Made by a program: the position numbers and the translations under genes. The notes beneath the pieces were generated by a model, which saw nothing but the letters and a program-made list of their open reading frames with translations, did not search any database and was not told the origin of the DNA. Positions 62,701 to 64,000 of a DNA stretch of 64,000 nucleotides are shown here, one piece after another (positions within the stretch are counted from its first letter, which is position 1; each line of letters starts with the position of its first letter). Source of the stretch: Archangium violaceum Cb vi76 (lineage in GTDB: Bacteria; Myxococcota; Myxococcia; Myxococcales; Myxococcaceae); NCBI RefSeq assembly GCF_000733295.1, contig NZ_JPMI01000201.1, forward strand, positions 39,137-103,136, written 5' to 3'.

Positions 62701-62877
62701 GTACCAGACGCGGTGCCAGGGAATCTCCCCATCGGGAGCAAACGCCCCGAAGGGCATCTCCTCCATGGTTTCGCCATGCGCGTCGTAGCCGATGACGAAC
62801 TCGCGCGCGTCGAACCGGGGGTCCCACCGGATACGGTGGTACACCTCACGGCTGGTCTGGAATCTGTCCTGAGACAT
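59731..62877 (-). CDS. Four-module RNA-repair-type protein: MJ1316 + EEP nuclease + 2H phosphoesterase + poly(A) polymerase
   Basis: 1048 residues. 1-75: MJ1316/DUF504 domain (YHRIRWDPRFD, EIPWHRVWYFKRG), predicted to bind cyclic RNA ends. A Pro9 linker follows. 140-400: EEP phosphatase/nuclease with N147, E183, D296/N298 and D390-H391 intact. 425-600: LigT-like 2H phosphoesterase with HVT (459-461) and HLT (547-549). 640-1045: nucleotidyltransferase with GSYLLGTDNAGSDVDAV (D684, D686) and D738, then a central domain very like eukaryotic poly(A) polymerase (RSLNGWTDTRALLD, VRSWAKARGVYSHALGYLGG). All active sites look functional. HEAT-repeat gene lies upstream on the same strand. Confidence 0.9.
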   Translation of the reverse strand: MSQDRFQTSREVYHRIRWDPRFDAREFVIGYDAHGETMEEMPFGAFAPDGEIPWHRVWYFKRGHELVWDRRERIDRLSSLTFKTSEEVVPPPPPPPPPAATREAAPRFTPLPLYRYDARANAWVAVEQSVSTAARPAPAELTFATFNVLFDLYDPELLATHRRTAATISLLRSVDADVIALQEVTAPFLRALLEKQWVREHYFVSDGPDASTVEPYGQVLLSRYPFASLSQCVFSRDKRIIAGELALLDGSLWVATPHLTSNRDPVRAKARTVQVQALIEWAHSLGESPDLALVGDFNFGDDAPEVQDFQKAGFVDVWTALRPGDAGYTFDPSRNTLAALTTTSGRRQRLDRVLVRSASGRLVPHEVGLFAEAPLSGPPGPGGDALFASDHFGLSCVLKRGAASVQAPALALPRATRRPLTEPLVRQSCLVIVPPEEVWAPIQALRAVHDSKFARWMPHVTLLFPFVPEDSFGEAEALITEALQGIEPFEVMLSGFGYFEHSSDVTAWLRPDDRPHGALKALHAALEKVFPKGGSRGREPEFDFTPHLTVGQLPRAPAATIRRTLATWERDWRPIRFEVGDVCLTSKRGDGPFEIRQRVPLGGRSRSGASRSTPPAPSRSARTSAEEKDVLRTVLSARGEWPSSETRQARQAVVGRLEALCARVGAELLPYGSYLLGTDNAGSDVDAVAVGPASLSREDFAQALTRLVAEQEGPAAARFVADAALPLVKLSLNGVHFDVSYARRPEGVEPCPPTELLARYGERLDTPGFRSLNGWTDTRALLDSVEHEGAGAERFRTVLRAVRSWAKARGVYSHALGYLGGLSWSVLVAWACTNAPREAIRSDSGLLAYFFETFSAWQWPRPVTLTAGTAGYRTSDRRDLMPVVAPALPPRNTARNVSRSTLQVLRDELSRAREVVRRARAEGTEAAWAALFEPVDLEKELPVRLRVSVEAPSPEAREMASGWVLGHLTALVYRLEADRRLFARPFPNAAPEGPFLIGLSSRDPGGHEALSSRPGSALARTMDEFRASFQEWSHRPAGAVLSLELAPR

Positions 62878-62965
62878 GGAAGCACCCTCGCATCAGCGGG
62901 GAAAAGCCCCCACGCGCCCCACCCGACGCCCTCCCCTCGCCGGTCCTGACATCATCAAAGGATGC

Positions 62966-63937
62966 TCAGCCCTGTGAGAAGCCGCGCAGCACTCGCGAGG
63001 CCTCCTCGAACACCTTGGCGAGAGTTGGCTCGGCTGGACGGTGGGCTTCGAGAAGCGCGGCGTCCTCTGGGCGCCCAACATGCTTGAGCACGACCGCGGC
63101 TCCCAGAGAGCAGCTGGGGTCGACCGAGACCACCAGCCTCCGGGCCAGGGTTCGCAACTCGGTACGAACCTCCTCCGGAAGCGAGGGGAACACCTGCTCC
63201 TTGTACAGCAAGAGCAGGGAGAAGAGGCGGTCGCAGTACCTGGAAGCTTCGCCCTCGTGGCGCACGGCATCCTCGACCATGGACGCCGCCGCGAGGATGA
63301 AGGAAGGCAACGTGGCAACCAGTGCCAGTGGCAGCTCCGCGTCGAGCACCGTGACGACCCGAGTCTTGCGTTCCACCGGTACCGAGGGCTCGCGAGCCCA
63401 CGTCAGGAGCTCATCCGGAGTCTTCTCCAGAAGAACGTGCAGACCCTCCAGGAGGCCCCAGTCCTTCGGGTCCATCTGGTCCAGACTTCGCCGCAGGATG
63501 GGCAAGAGGTCCGGGTGGCGTCTCTTCCAGAGTGCGGTTGCCACCGGGTTCACGTCTCGCGGTTCCGGTCCGGCCGCAGCCAGTCGCTCCAGCTTTCGGA
63601 CAAGCGCCCGCCGTGCATCGGCGTCTTCGATCCGTCCCAGAGCCCTGATGATCTCCTCGACAACGGAATCCCCGTCGTAGTCCTCCCGAGCCTCTTCGAG
63701 AGCAAGCTGCTGCTCCAGACGCCTGGCGCTAGCGGAGCCGCCCAGCACCCCCAGACCAAACACCGCTGCCTGTCGTACGAGCGCATCGGAGTCCTCCAGC
63801 ATGGCTTCCAGCGCGCCCCTGGCGCTCGATTCCGTTCCGATCCTTGAAACCACCTCGCGAGCCCGCTCCTCCTCGCCCCAAGAGCACGCGTCCACCAGTT
63901 CGGCCTGAAATTGCTCCACGTCTGTCCCGCGAGTCAT
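62966..63937 (-). CDS. HEAT-repeat protein
   Basis: 323 residues. N-terminal half shows armadillo/HEAT helices (SDALVRQAAVFGLGVLGGSA, VVEEIIRALGRIEDADARRA, HPDLLPILRRSLDQMDPKDW), the rest is helical without a clear repeat. ATG 63937 has AGGTGTGAG upstream; an ATG five codons earlier (63952) lacks one. Such proteins are scaffolds. It lies 88 bases upstream of the RNA-repair-type gene, same strand, so the two might be linked. Confidence 0.78.
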   Translation of the reverse strand: MTRGTDVEQFQAELVDACSWGEEERAREVVSRIGTESSARGALEAMLEDSDALVRQAAVFGLGVLGGSASARRLEQQLALEEAREDYDGDSVVEEIIRALGRIEDADARRALVRKLERLAAAGPEPRDVNPVATALWKRRHPDLLPILRRSLDQMDPKDWGLLEGLHVLLEKTPDELLTWAREPSVPVERKTRVVTVLDAELPLALVATLPSFILAAASMVEDAVRHEGEASRYCDRLFSLLLLYKEQVFPSLPEEVRTELRTLARRLVVSVDPSCSLGAAVVLKHVGRPEDAALLEAHRPAEPTLAKVFEEASRVLRGFSQG

Positions 63938-64000
63938 CTCACACCTGTTCATGGAAAGCTGACGCCTGGAGGCACGTACCGTCGAACCAGGGTGCCACTG

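Overview
The window is about 69-70% GC, and nearly all real genes use G or C at the third codon position. The first two genes are carD (CdnL-like domain, acidic linker, four AT-hooks) and carG, a pair known from myxobacteria. With the eukaryotic-type Ser/Thr kinases, a Myxococcales-type ECF sigma factor, many lipoproteins and secreted hydrolases, and a flagellum-like type III secretion locus, this points to a predatory myxobacterium, probably of the Cystobacter/Archangium/Myxococcus group.

Layout. 1-5.5 kb: start of a lipoprotein gene, carD-carG, a membrane protein/GT39 glycosyltransferase pair, a lipoprotein. 5.6-10.6 kb: an aldehyde dehydrogenase/glutamine-synthetase-like/iron alcohol dehydrogenase operon divergent from a class I amidotransferase; together these could form a gamma-glutamylation route for an amino alcohol such as ethanolamine. 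10.7-22.7 kb: housekeeping genes (AI-2E-type permease, rho, ligA-acyP-DUF3052, an RNase E/G with a large insert inside its S1 domain, a YihY-family protein, an HU/IHF-type protein).

22.7-31.6 kb: an eleven-gene leftward type III secretion operon. Its order (SctF-like candidate, SctI, SctJ, FliG-like, SctQ, FliO-like, SctR, S, T, U, V) is collinear with flagellar fliE-F-G...M/N-O-P-Q-R-flhB-flhA, minus the fliH-fliL block. Needle-less type III systems have been reported in Myxococcus, but the first gene here ends in a helix that closely resembles the C-terminus of needle subunits and sits where prgI sits in prgIJK. This is the most interesting locus of the window.

31.8-35.1 kb: PilZ protein, response regulator, FtsX/MacB-type permease. 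35.3-42.3 kb: a tightly coupled four-gene operon (kinase-ATPase-TPR-like sensor, FG-GAP protein, a LigA-like/IPT protein with a histone-H1-like tail, an unrecognised protein). 42.3-53.3 kb: secreted and signalling genes: cupin, two NlpC/P60-type proteins, a kinase with an anti-sigma-type zinc motif next to an ECF sigma factor, secreted proteins of unknown function, a secreted nuclease-like protein with atypical base usage, and coding remnants. 53.7-64 kb: START-like protein, DUF885 metallopeptidase, inorganic pyrophosphatase, subtilisin-like lipoprotein, FliB-like protein, a 1048-residue four-module RNA-repair-type protein (MJ1316, EEP, 2H, eukaryotic-type poly(A) polymerase), and a HEAT-repeat protein.

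No tRNA, rRNA, CRISPR array, prophage or insertion sequence was recognised. All calls were made by reading the sequence; no database search was run.
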